This document shows positions 44,787 through 55,498 of a stretch of 64,000 nt of DNA, piece by piece (position 1 is the first letter of the stretch; the number at the start of each line of letters is the position of its first letter). Under the pieces are notes generated by a model that ran no database searches, was not told the origin of the DNA, and was given only the letters and a program-made list of their open reading frames with translations. Both the position numbers and the translations under genes were made by a program. The stretch spans positions 75,488,989 to 75,552,988 of the forward strand of contig JAAALK010000082.1 of assembly GCA_019279435.1 (NCBI GenBank), written 5' to 3'. This DNA comes from Zizania palustris (lineage: Eukaryota > Streptophyta > Magnoliopsida > Poales > Poaceae).

Positions 44787-46979
44787 ATGTCAAGTTGAAA
44801 GGGAGCAAACACGGTTCCCCAGCGCCGGTCAGCCCGCACCACCGGGGTCGAGTATGCCTCGATCCCCGACCCTAGTCCTTCGGCCCCTGCTATTGCGCCG
44901 GTCGGGGCGCCTTCCCTGGAGCCAACCCAGGCACCAGAAGGGACGCCTGAGGCTGGAGGCCCTGTCGGCATACCTGAGCCGACCTCCGTCAAACTGGCAG
45001 GGTTGCCGGAGGAGCCGCCGGAGCAGCACGCTCCGGGCGGACCCCTGGTGGTGTCCCTCCGGACCGACTACGCCCGCTCACGGGACCCCGACACCACTTC
45101 AGGAGGAAGCGGGAGCCAAGCCGACACCCTGGCCACCGAGAACGCTCGGTTGAAGGTAGAACTGGCTTTGTGGCGCCAGGAGGCTTCGCTTCGCCCTCCG
45201 GAGCCCCTCCGCGCCGCGAAAGCTGTGGCCGTGGCGCAGAGCGACGACGAAGATCCAGCGGATGAAGAAAACCCGTCGTACGACGAAGAGTCCCCTCTGC
45301 ATCCGGATCTTCAGAGGGTGCGCTTCGGCTCAAAGTTTCACGCCGCCAAGCTTCCCAAGTACTCCGGGGACTCCGACCCTGGGGAGTTCTCCCGTTCCTA
45401 CGCCCTGGCAATAGAAGCGTCCGGGGGGAGCCGAGACACCATGGCTAAATTCTTCCCCCTGGCGCTCGAAGGGATCGCCCTCCGGTGGTTCTGGTCGCTC
45501 CGACCCGGGACCATCCATTCATGGGAGCAGTTGAGGAAGAAATTCGTCAACAATTTCCAAGGGACCTTCATGGCCCCCATGTCCACCGGGAGCCTCTTCC
45601 AAGTGAAGCAGCAACCCGGAGAAACTCTGCGGCAATATTCCCAACGCTTCGCGCACACCAAGGCCCAGATCAAGGGGCTCTCGGCTTCCTCCGTCATCGA
45701 TGCTGCCCGAGAAGGCGTCACCCACCCAGGCCTCCTCGACAAGATCCACCGGAAGCCCATTTCTTCGGTGGCGCAACTCGAGACATACTTCGAGGAATAC
45801 GCTCGGTCCGAGGAGGGCCAGATGCGCCGACAAGCAATGATAGTCCCTGTCCGAGCCCCGAGCGCCAGGACGTATGAAGCCCCCCCGGACCCCAGCCGGG
45901 GAGCGCGTCATGCTTCCGACTTCCGTCGCCAGGAGCCGGGTCGGCAGGATCCCGTCCATCGAGACTCTCGACGGGGACGGAAGCATCTTCGGGGGGAAGT
46001 CCTCAGCACTACCCCCCGAGCCCCCGCCAAGCATCTGCCCACGCTCAGCGGAAGCCGTCCGATCGGAACCAAGGCTCTGCCCCGAGCGCCCTCCGGAGAA
46101 GCCCTCTACTGCAGCGTCCACGGCGAGAACCGGAGCCACGACAACGATTCCTGCCAGACCATACTCGCCCTTCGCAGCGACTACCTCGAGGGCAATGTCG
46201 GCCGTGGCTCCACCGACAGGGGGGTCCCTACCCCTCGCCCAGAAGCAGTCCAGGTAGTTGGGCGCCGTGATGAGCCGGAAGCCCTGGCCCCGGCCTCGGA
46301 GTTCGGCGGGGTCACGGCCCCCAAGCTCGAAGGTGTGCCGGATCGGGGGAAGCGAGTGGTCCTCCCCATATCTGGAGGGGGAGCCCTAGGGGCTCTGTCC
46401 AAGCGGCAGCGCCGGGATTATGCTCGGGAGGTCGGACATATCGGCACGTCCGGCCCCTCGGCCCTCCCGGAGTGGTCCCATGTCCCCATCACCTTCACCG
46501 CCGAAGATGCCTCCGGAGTAAAGTTCCCGCACGCTGACCCCCTCGTCATCTCAGCAGACATCGCCGGAGTTGAGGTGCGTCGCATACTGGTCGACGGAGG
46601 GAGTTCTGCTGACATCATCTTCATGCAGGCTTTCGATCAGTTGTGCCTATCGCGCAAGCAACTACTGCCAGCCTCGCGTCCGCTCCAAGGCTTCGCGGGC
46701 CCCCCGCTCAACACCCTGGGCCAGGTCATGCTGGCGGTGACCTTCGGCGACTCCCCCCTCCAGCGCTGTGAAGAGATCCTGTTCGACGTAGTCGACGCTC
46801 CGTACGCCTACAACGCTATCTTTGGAAGGGGGATGCTCAATCGCTTCGGAGCCATCGCCCACCACAACTACCTCTGCCTCAAGATGCCGACTCCCGGAGG
46901 GGTGTTGTCGGTCCTGGGCGACCAGGCCACAGCCCGCCGGGTCGAGTACGGTCATTCAGCGCCGTTGGAGCCACGGTAG
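44787..46979 (+). pseudogene. gag: T2b gag and protease
   Basis: An in-frame ATG at 44787 is followed three codons later by TGA (where a CGA is likely ancestral). From there the frame is open to the TAG at 46977. Order: Pro-rich N-terminus, short Leu/Glu helix (LATENARLKVELALWRQEA), gag domain (ALRWFWSLRPGTIHSW), CX2HX5HX4C knuckle (CSVHGENRSHDNDSC), then the protease (RRILVDGGSSADIIFM). T1b has no stop where the TAG falls. Gag and protease are otherwise well kept. Confidence 0.88.
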
Positions 46980-49900
46980 ATTCACAGCGTCCGCGAAGGC
47001 GCCGAAGGAGCCGGCCTCCCAGGAGGCGGAGACCCCGGGCAGAAGGGCCGCCCCGCCAAACCTCTCCTGGAGGGGGAAGTCATTACCAAGATCTTGACCC
47101 AAGAAGGGAAGGAGTACCCGATCAAGGTCGGAGGGGGTCTGGAACTGGAGGTGTCGGCGCAGCTCGAAGCCATCATCCGCGGCAACCTCGACATCTTCGC
47201 ATAGTCCGACGAAGACATTACCGGCGTCGACCACTCGATCATCGAGCACGCACTGGCCGTCGATCGGAAGGCACGACCAGTCCGCCAGGGGCTCCGGAGA
47301 CTTTCCACCGAACGGGCTGAGCTCGCCAAGGCTGAGACAGAGAAGCTGCTTCGAGCAGGGGTCATCCGGGAAGTGAGTCATACTGACTGGTTGTCCAACC
47401 CAGTGTTTGTCTAGAAGAAAACATCTGGCAAATGGCGCATGTGTATCGACTTTACTTCTTTGAATAAAGCTTGCCCCCGTGACCCCTACCCCCTGCCTCG
47501 CATTGACCAACTAGTTGACTCCACAGCCGGCGCCGAACTCCTCAGTTTCCTCGATGCTTATTCCGGATACCACCAGATCTGGTTAAGGCCCGAGGACCAG
47601 GTGAAGACAAGTTTCGTCACCCCGGCCGGAGTATTTTGCTACCTCCGGATGTCCTCCGGCCTCCGCAACGCAGGGGCCACCTTTTCAAGACTAATCTCCA
47701 AAGCCCTGGGTCATCAGTTGGGGCGTAATGTGGAAGCATACATGGACGACATCATCATCAAAAGTGCCACCAAGAGCCACCACGGCTCGGACATAGCGGA
47801 GACCTTCGATAGCCTCCGGCGGTGTGGAATCCGACTCAATCCAGAAAAATGTGTCTTCGGAGCACGCGTAGGGAAGCTGCTCGGGTACCTCGTTTCTAGC
47901 CGGGGCATTGAAGCCAGCCCAACACAAGTTCAGGCATTGCAGAACATGTCTCCCCCTTAGAACCTAAAGCAAGCGCAAAAGCTGGCCGGGCGATTGGCAG
48001 CCCTCGGGCGATTTTTAGTAAAATCAGCAGAGCGAAGTCTGCCCATCTTCAAGGCGCTCCGAGGTTCTAAGCATTTCGAGTGGACCCCCGAGTGTCAGGA
48101 CTGTTTCCAGCAGATCAAGGAATATCTCTCCGGCCTTGTGGCCCTCGCCACACCCCAGGCCGACAGTCCTTTATTGGTCTAACTCGACGGGAGGCTGATC
48201 CAACGCCCCATCTACTTCGTCTCCGAAGCCCTCGCCGGAGCCAAGGCTAGGTACTCCGAGCTCGAAAAGGTGGCCTACGCCCTCGTCATGGCATCCCGGA
48301 AGCTCCGACACTACTTCCTGGCTCACGATGTCGTCATCCTGACTGCCTACCCGCTAGGCGACATGTTCCGGAACAAGGACGCCACTGGCCGCATCAGAAA
48401 GTGGGCGGTGGAATTGGCCCCATTCGGGATCTCCTTCGTTGCCCGGACAGCCATCAAGTCCCAAATCCTCGCCGACTTCGTTGTGGAGTGGACGATGGCC
48501 CCCGAACGCGCAGGCGCCGAAGCAAGCGAGGGGGTCTGGACCATCTTTTCGGACGGAGCTTACCAGGCCTCAGGGGTTGGGGCCGGAGCAGTCATCATCT
48601 CTCCCTCCGGCCAGCAGGCCCTATATTCTGCTCGGCTAAGCTTCAAGGCCTCCAACAATATCGCCGAGTACGAAGGGGTCCTCTTGGGTCTCCGCAAGGC
48701 GCACGCGCTGGGAGCAGCACGTGTGGTCGTCAAGACCGATTCCCAAGTAGTCGCCGGGCACATCGACAAGAGTTTCCAGGCTAAGCACCCAGACCTTGCC
48801 TCCTACCTCGACTCCATCCGCAAGTTTGAGGCATCCTTCAAGGGCATATCCATCCAAAACATCCCTTGAGGCGAAAACGGCCAAGCTGACGCCCTCGCCA
48901 AAGCCTTGGCAGGAGCTCAAGCCTTGCCGCCGGGGGCTTTTTTCGAGGAGATCACCCAACCTTCGGCGCCCCCTCGCAGCGAGGCGTCCACTTCCACCTC
49001 CTCGGACGAGCCCCCGCCGCCACCCCGGCCAGCTCCAGTCCTGTGTACGGCCGATACCGATTGGCGGGAGCCCATCCTGCGCACGCTCGCGGGCAGCGAA
49101 GATGATCATCCTAGCCCAGGCCAAGCTCGCCTCCAGCTCCGTGCAAGGTCATTCGAGGTCATCAATGGCATTCTACACAAGTCCGGAGTATGTTCCCCGT
49201 TACTCCGCTGCATCTCGCACTCGGACGGAGTGGCCATGCTCCGAGAAATCCACGAGGGGCTGTGCGGAAGCCACCTGGCACCACGGGCCCTCGCGGGCAA
49301 AGCTCTCCGGTAGGGCGTATACTGGCCCACTATCGTTGCCGACGCCGAAGAACTCGTCCGCACTTGCCAAGGCTGTCAGTGGATGGGGCGGCGCAGTCAC
49401 CGACCCCCGGCAAGCCTACTACCCATCCCTCCTGTGTGGCCTCTGGCCCGCTGGGGCATGGACCTCATCGGACCACTCCCCAGAGCGAAAGGCAACCTGC
49501 GCTTTGCTGTTGTCGCCGTCGAGTATTTTTCCAAGTGGGTCGAGGCGGAGCCACTGACCTCCATCACATCCCGAATGGTCCATCCGGACAACCACTTCCC
49601 GGGCCACCGGCTTCACTCCATTCCGCCTCTTGTTCGGCGACGAAGCAATGACCCCAACGGAGCTCCGAGCCGGTTCGCTACGCGTCACAGTGCCCGAGGC
49701 CAATGACGAGCGCACCGTCTCCCTCGACCTGGCCGAAGAGACACGGCTCCGCGCCGTCGCCAACCTCTCCCAGTATCAGAAGGAGACCAATGCATGGTAC
49801 GACCCCAAGGTCAAGCGCAATGAATTCCGACCGGGCCACCTCGTCCTTCGCACGGTGGTCACTCCCACCAAGTTGGGCAACAAATGGGAGGGACCATACA

Positions 49901-50007
49901 TTGTAACAAGGTCTGGGCGACCGGGCTCCTACCGGCTCACCACCCTAGAAGGCGAGGAGCTGAAGCATACTTGGCACGCGGAACACCTGAAGCGTTACTT
50001 TCCGTAG
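46980..50007 (+). pseudogene. pol: T2b pol: RT, two RNase H domains, integrase; many stops, integrase deleted
   Basis: The same frame as gag continues. RT is at 47270-47950 (YMDDIIIKS near 47740). The first RNase H follows, then a second RNase H (FSDGAYQASGVGAGAV, IAEYEGVLLGL, near 48550-48900), a feature of the Tat lineage. The integrase zinc finger and first catalytic Asp (MDLIGPL near 49460) come next, and the C-terminal part ends EHLKRYFP before the TAG at 50007. In-frame stops lie at about 47202, 47413, 47958, 48180, 48867 and 49311. About 300 bp, including the second Asp and the Glu of DDE, are missing near 49577, with a frame change. Confidence 0.9.
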
Positions 50008-50040
50008 TTCCGTCAGTGTATTCCGCTAGCGGCCGATAGC

Positions 50041-50535
50041 TGTTGGCGTAAAAGATTACGCTAATAGGTTTCTATAGATTAGAAACTAACAAACGGAGTG
50101 TTTGCGAAGTGAACTGTTCTAAGCCTCCGAAAGGATAATAACTTAGAATAGTTCGAATGTGTGTATTGAATAACTTGTATTCGATCCCTATTACAGGGTG
50201 AAATGGGTGGTATTTATAGGCCCAAATATTAAGGAAAAGACCTATTTACCCCTCTGTTACAACCGACATAGTAGAAACTATTCGGTACCCTTGATAGGGC
50301 TAAAATGATAAAAGACTAATCTAATAATATAAAAGATAAATCTTCCATCTTAGCTGGCAATAAAGATCTTGAAAAGCCTTAGTTCGAAGATGTACTCCGA
50401 ACCAATGCCTATCTTCGTACTTCGAGCTTGATTCAGGGTATCTTCGAAGATGGACGTCTGGAAACCTTCGAATCCATTATCTGCTTTTGTGCTGTTACGG
50501 CAATAACCCCGATGATGGGATATTTTCCCCCAACA
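50041..50535 (-). repeat. T1b 3' LTR (495 bp)
   Basis: On the plus strand TGTTGGCGTAAAAG...TTTTCCCCCAACA. The minus-strand TATA box is at 50211-50218. The next bases, GTAGCCCCTCG on plus, give a purine-rich GAGGGGCTAC tract on the minus strand as likely polypurine tract. Confidence 0.95.
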
Positions 50536-50864
50536 GTAGCCCCTCGAATACGCTTCTCCGTTTAACCTGTAATGTTAGGAAAGCAGTATACGGAAGGAAA
50601 AAAATAACCAGGTATAGGGGTTATCAGATTTTAATTCATCTCCGAAATATACGAAGATATAAAACTCCGAATCAGTCTTAAGACAATTACTTTCGAACTA
50701 TCTTAGAACCGACTCAGGAAGTTCGAAAGTCTTTTAGACTTAGAAGAAATATCCGTTAGCTTTCTTCTTCTAACGGAAACCGTAGAATGCGTTAATTTCG
50801 GAGAAAAGTAACGGCCAGGAATGCGAAACGGCATGGACTAACGGTAAAAATGTAAAGTCTAGGC

Positions 50865-50873
50865 TATAAATAG
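50865..50873 (+). promoter_or_regulatory. TATA box of T1b antisense gene
   Basis: GGCTATAAATAGAGGG on the plus strand, about 130 bp before the ATG at 50995. It faces opposite to the LTR promoter. The equivalent site in T2a is TTAAATAG. I infer separate transcription of the antisense gene. Confidence 0.6.
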
Positions 50874-50994
50874 AGGGCCTAGAACTTACCCGATTACCTT
50901 TCCGCTGTTCTCTTGCAAACATACACCTTCTGAGCCCTTTGAGTTCTTTGAGCCCTAGCCTCCACTTTTCCTCCAAAGTAATCCAGTAACTGCA

Positions 50995-53900
50995 ATGGCG
51001 AAAACCAAGGGTTCTGGAGCCCCTTCGGCCTTGGCTCGGCAACAGGCGGCTGCAGCAGCAGCGGCTGCGGCGTTGACGACGGTGCCTCTAACTCCCGCAA
51101 CGACATCCATGGCGGCAGGAGGGAGAAATCCCCAAAATGTTGATGATCAAAGTCTCTGCCCGCCATCAACGAAGTACCTGGACCAATCCTTCCAACTGGG
51201 ATGTTCTACCTGCAAGAGGGAATCACTGGCAATCACAGTAGAAGGGAAGATTAGCACGAGAGTTATGATTCGCAAGCCTGGAAAAGAACTCATCCCGTCG
51301 CCAAGGCCTGGAGAAGTGGTCGTCTTCGAAGCCTTCTTCGAAGCCGGCTTAGGCCTTCCAGCAGTGGACTTCTTGGCGGAGGTACTCGATTTATTCCATG
51401 TCACCCTTCCTCAACTGTCTCCGAACGCAGAAGCTCGTTTGGCAATCTTCGAATGGGCATTGAGAGCCTAAGGCTGTGAGGGGAGAGCGGAAATCTTCGC
51501 TGCGTTACACAGAGCTTCGTGCCATCCAAAAACCTTCGTAGGCCCCGGAGGTGAAAAAGTAGTAGTAGCCTTCGGAAGTATCAACTTTAGGCTTCGGGAC
51601 GAATATGCCCTTCAATTTCCTGCTAAGGCCATCAATGCTAGATGGTATACTGACTGGGTCATGAGGTGGTTTTATGCCGAAGTTGGGGCGAGCAATCCTC
51701 TGGCCGGACCTCTGAAAGAAATCAAATTCCGGAAGGAAGCCTTAGTGCAACCAGACCAAGGTCAGCTCGACGCTCGCCTCAGCCTACTTCAAAAGATTAG
51801 TCGGAGGTTGAGCATGCGAGACTTAGCCGAAGAATTCCATGGGTTACAAATCTCTCCACTTATGGCCAACTGGCCTATCATCTTCGAAGAGGATTCGGAA
51901 GGCGGTCTCCGAAAGATCACTTCAACTTCGAGCCCTGCAGGTAACTTCGAAAACAACATGTATTATGCATATTCATTCGATGAAAAACTAACTTGATTCA
52001 TTTTTAGCTTGTTCAGCCCCTGTTACTTCGGAGCAAATTGTAAGGGCTTCGGAGAAGATTTTGGGCGCTCCAACTCCGACCGAAAAAGAATGGAGAATCA
52101 AGTTGGTCGGGAGTTGGGAGAGATTTAACAGAGTGTGGGGAATGCTGGAAATCACTCCGCCCCCTCTGATGGATTGGGTGCCTTCGGAGAAAGGACCCAA
52201 AAAGAGGAAAGCCAAAGCTGGGTCTTCGAGCTCTGCTAAAACTCCGGTGAGGAAGGTGGCTCGGAAGCCAAAAAATCTTGCACCTTCGAATCCTGCACCT
52301 TCAAGCTCAAGGGCTTCAGTCTCTGACTCCCAAGAGGACGAAGGGAGGTTGCTTGTACGTCTGATAGATGAAGATGAAACTCAAAGGACTGCACAAGCTG
52401 AAGTACCTGCGAACGTGCCGGAGTCCCGAGATAATCTTGAGCAACCAAGGACTTCGGCAGTTCAGGAAGATATATCTCAGGACGAAGTTCCTGTGAATGA
52501 AAGTGGGGTCGAAGTCACTATGGCTTCGATTCCTGAAGAGGCAACAAGGACTGCTCAGAACGATGCTCCTGCAGTCGAAGACTTAACGGCTGATTCGGAC
52601 GAAGATCTCGCCTTCGATCCGCCGAACAGTCCGATGATTACTCCTTTGCAAAATGTCGAAGGTAGACTTCGAATAACTCTTTCATGTTTATTTTGTGTAT
52701 TTATACAATGTATAATACTTTATTTTTTTTACAGAGTCCACTCCTGTGGAAGAAGTCCGACAGGAAGAAATAATTCTTGGACCTTCGACGACTTCGGAGC
52801 CAACCCAGAGAGTTACTCAAATGGGACCTGGAAGAGGCAAAAGGAATATAGAACCCCTCCCTGCTGCGAGTTCCGGATCAACTCCGTCTGATTCAACAGA
52901 CGAGAGCCAATCTTCCAGGGAGGGCCAGTCTCCAGAGGCTCTGAAGACCACAAGCCAATGCTCCGGTCCTTCACTGGACGAAGATGTCCAACAGGCAATA
53001 AGTATGCTCCCCCTGCTAGCTCCTTTCTTAGGGCAAACAACTGGTCTTCGGACTTTGCTCGAACCTTTGGATCGAGCTAGCCGTGACATAGGGGATACCA
53101 ACTTAGTAGCCATTCTGAGCAAGGCGGACAGGACGGAGCTTAATGCTGCTATAGAACGTGCAGCCTACCAGGTACGAAGCACTTGCGAAATAACATAGAA
53201 TTTGTCTACGAATAAATATTTACCTTAGTTTTTTATTTTTGCAGCAAACTGTCTTGGCCCGAGCTGCAAATATATCTAATGACGAAGAGATCGCTCGTCT
53301 TCAGGAGGAAAACAACGTCCTTCAAAGGAATCTTAGCATCTCCGAAAGTCGAGTGGTTCAGATGGACAATATAGTGTCAACAGAGCGAAGGGCCAGACAA
53401 GGTTTGGAGGCTGCGAATAAAGAGCTCGAAGCAGAAAGAATTGTGCTTCGAGCAGAAGTTGAAAAGTTGCGGGCGGAGCACGCTACTGCGGGGACCGAAC
53501 CTGTCAGACTCCAAGAGGAAGCTAGTCAGCTGCTGAACCAAAAGAATATTTTGACCACTGAAAATGCTAGACTTTCTGGGGTTCTGGGAGAAGTAACATC
53601 GACGAAGGACGCGCTGAACGAAGATAAGCTTAAGTCTGAGAAGGTGGCTGTGGAAGTTATGAATCAGCTGTTAGGTGTCCTGGAGTACTTCGGTACTACT
53701 GGGACACTTCCTTCAGATGATAACATCACTCTTCTGCGCCGGTTGAAAAGGATCCAAGGAGTGGCGAAGCAGATGAAGACAGCGGGCATTAGATACGGAG
53801 AACTCTCCGGACAAGTGGCTGTTGTCGGCCTACTTCGCTACTACGAAGATCTTGGCCGATCGATAACTCCGGACGCAGGAGGGGGCCCAATTACCTTTGA

Positions 53901-54441
53901 TGACGAGTGACTGCTAACTCCTTCCGAAGGTGTGGCTGCTGCCTGGCGAGCCTTCCAAACTTCATGGAGAGCCGAAGGTCGTTCTGCGATCAAGGCTTGG
54001 ATTGACGAAGGTCAACGCCAGAAGCAAGTTCGGACCCAAGCTTCAAGCAGTCAGCCTCCTCCGAACCCACAGGTTTAGAAATACCTTAGGATTTTTGGCT
54101 ATGTAAAGCTTTATGCTTATGAACATTTATCAATGAAAATTTGTTTATCATATTTTTAGGCTTTGTCTCATACGGAAGATATCGAAGTGTTAGACCTTAA
54201 CGACGAACTTCGCTCATTATGGACCACCTTCGATCTTCTAAAAGCTTATAAACGTCCTCGATTTTTAGTTCCTCGAGATAGCTCCAGTGCAATTGCGCCC
54301 GAAGTAATCAAAGATATACTGTCTTATATTAAAGAGGAAGAAAAAGAGGTTAACTTGAACACTTCGTCTTCTGAAGACGTTATATGGTCTGAAGACGAAG
54401 ATGAAGTTCGAAGTAAAAAACCTGAAGAACTTGGAAGCTAG
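50995..54441 (+). pseudogene. T1b antisense gene with introns, PF04195-like and coiled-coil protein
   Basis: Predicted exons: 50995-51940, 52008-52661, 52735-53171, 53245-53910 or on to 54072, and perhaps 54160-54441. Each intron has GT..AG ends, a T-rich 3' side and a size of 67-87 bp; phases are 1, 1, 0, 0. Exon 1 carries the PF04195-like domain (EVVVFEAFFEAGLGLPAVDF). Exon 2 is basic, then Ser/Glu-rich. Exon 4 is a long coiled coil (ARLQEENNVLQRNL and following heptads). TAA at 51469-51471 breaks exon 1 (T2a has Glu there). TGA at 53908-53910 is probably the true end, because T2b ends at about the same place; the later exon is less sure. Known from other Tat elements as an antisense ORF; function unknown. 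Confidence 0.75.
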
Positions 54442-55498
54442 GAAAGGAGCCCCGAACGGCTTCGAACTTGGGCTGAGCTTCAACAAGAACAGAAGGACTT
54501 TAGAGCTTCGAAGGGGGGCAAGAGAGTTAAACGCAAAGTTGTTAGAACTCCCGGCACCGGAACTAGTCGTTCCAACCCTAGCTCTAGAGACCGAAGAGGT
54601 CTTCGATTCCTTCTTGGTATAGATACCAATTTTTCATGATGTAATTTGTAAACATATTCGTTCGAATAATGAATACCGATTTAAAATTGTCTCCATATTT
54701 ACTAGCCCCTCTTTGGGTATAAGCAACTTCGAACTGTATTCAAAGATGGTTATGCGCAAAGAAAAACTTCGGAGTACAATTTTTTGGGGGTTCGGAGCCC
54801 CTCTGCCATTTAAAGATCTTTTAAAATCTTATAAAATGTCTTCGACTATTTGCAGTCTGAAGAATGGCAACTTAATACCCTTGTTTTTTGAAAGAAATCA
54901 CTTGAGATAACTTTCAAGATATCTTAGTATCTTAAATAATTTGTCACTTTGGACTATGTTAACAGACATTCGAAGCTCATGGCTCAAACTCTGTTTTGCT
55001 TTAGCCACTTTCGGCTCATTTTTGCGATCTCTGTCGAACCAATGGTTCGGAGTTTGCAATGGTCTCTTTAGACTCTTTTTACGGATGTCTACCAGCCAAT
55101 GGCTTGGACTCCGTATATTTTGGCCACCTTCGGCTCTTTTTGCGGAAGTCTACCAGCCAATGGCTTGGACTTCGCATGTTTTGGCCACCTTCGGCTCTTT
55201 TTACGGAAGTCTACCAGCCAATGGCTTGGACTCCGCATGATGTGGTTTTGGGCTCTTTTACGGATGCCTACAAGCCGGTGGCTTGGACTCCGGATTATGT
55301 CAGCCCCCACGTCGGAGGCTTCGAACCAATGGTTCGAAGTCCGAAAATACGATTCAGCTTCATGACACTTCCCTCTCGGTCAACCCGGTGGTTCCAGTGC
55401 GTCCACTCGGAAGCTGGAAGTCTATGAGGGGAAGGCATTATCTGGACCATATGCTTTATTAATTTAGAAGATGATTACAAGTGAATTACAAGGAGCCC
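54442..55498. other. T1b spacer between antisense gene and pol, with 61-bp tandem repeat
   Basis: No gene. It contains the tandem repeat described separately. AATAATGAATA near 54663 could serve antisense transcript polyadenylation. The pol stop lies at 55499-55501 on the minus strand. Confidence 0.6.
55074..55295 (+). repeat. 61-bp tandem repeat, nearly 4 units
   Basis: Units share CTCTTTTTACGGA, CTACCAGCCAATGGCTTGGA and TTTTGGCCACCTTCGG. The last unit is shortened and diverged. Tandem repeats in this 3' region are common in Tat elements. Confidence 0.85.

Larger units (their letters stand above)
44115..50040 (+). mobile_element. T2b: Tat-lineage gypsy element, left part
   Basis: 5' LTR (44115-44719), tRNA-Asp-type primer site, gag and pol lie on the plus strand. 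It is interrupted after 50040 by T1b and resumes at 61449 with its 3' region; the 5-bp target ATAGC is present on both sides of T1b. The 3' LTR is beyond the right edge. Confidence 0.9.
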
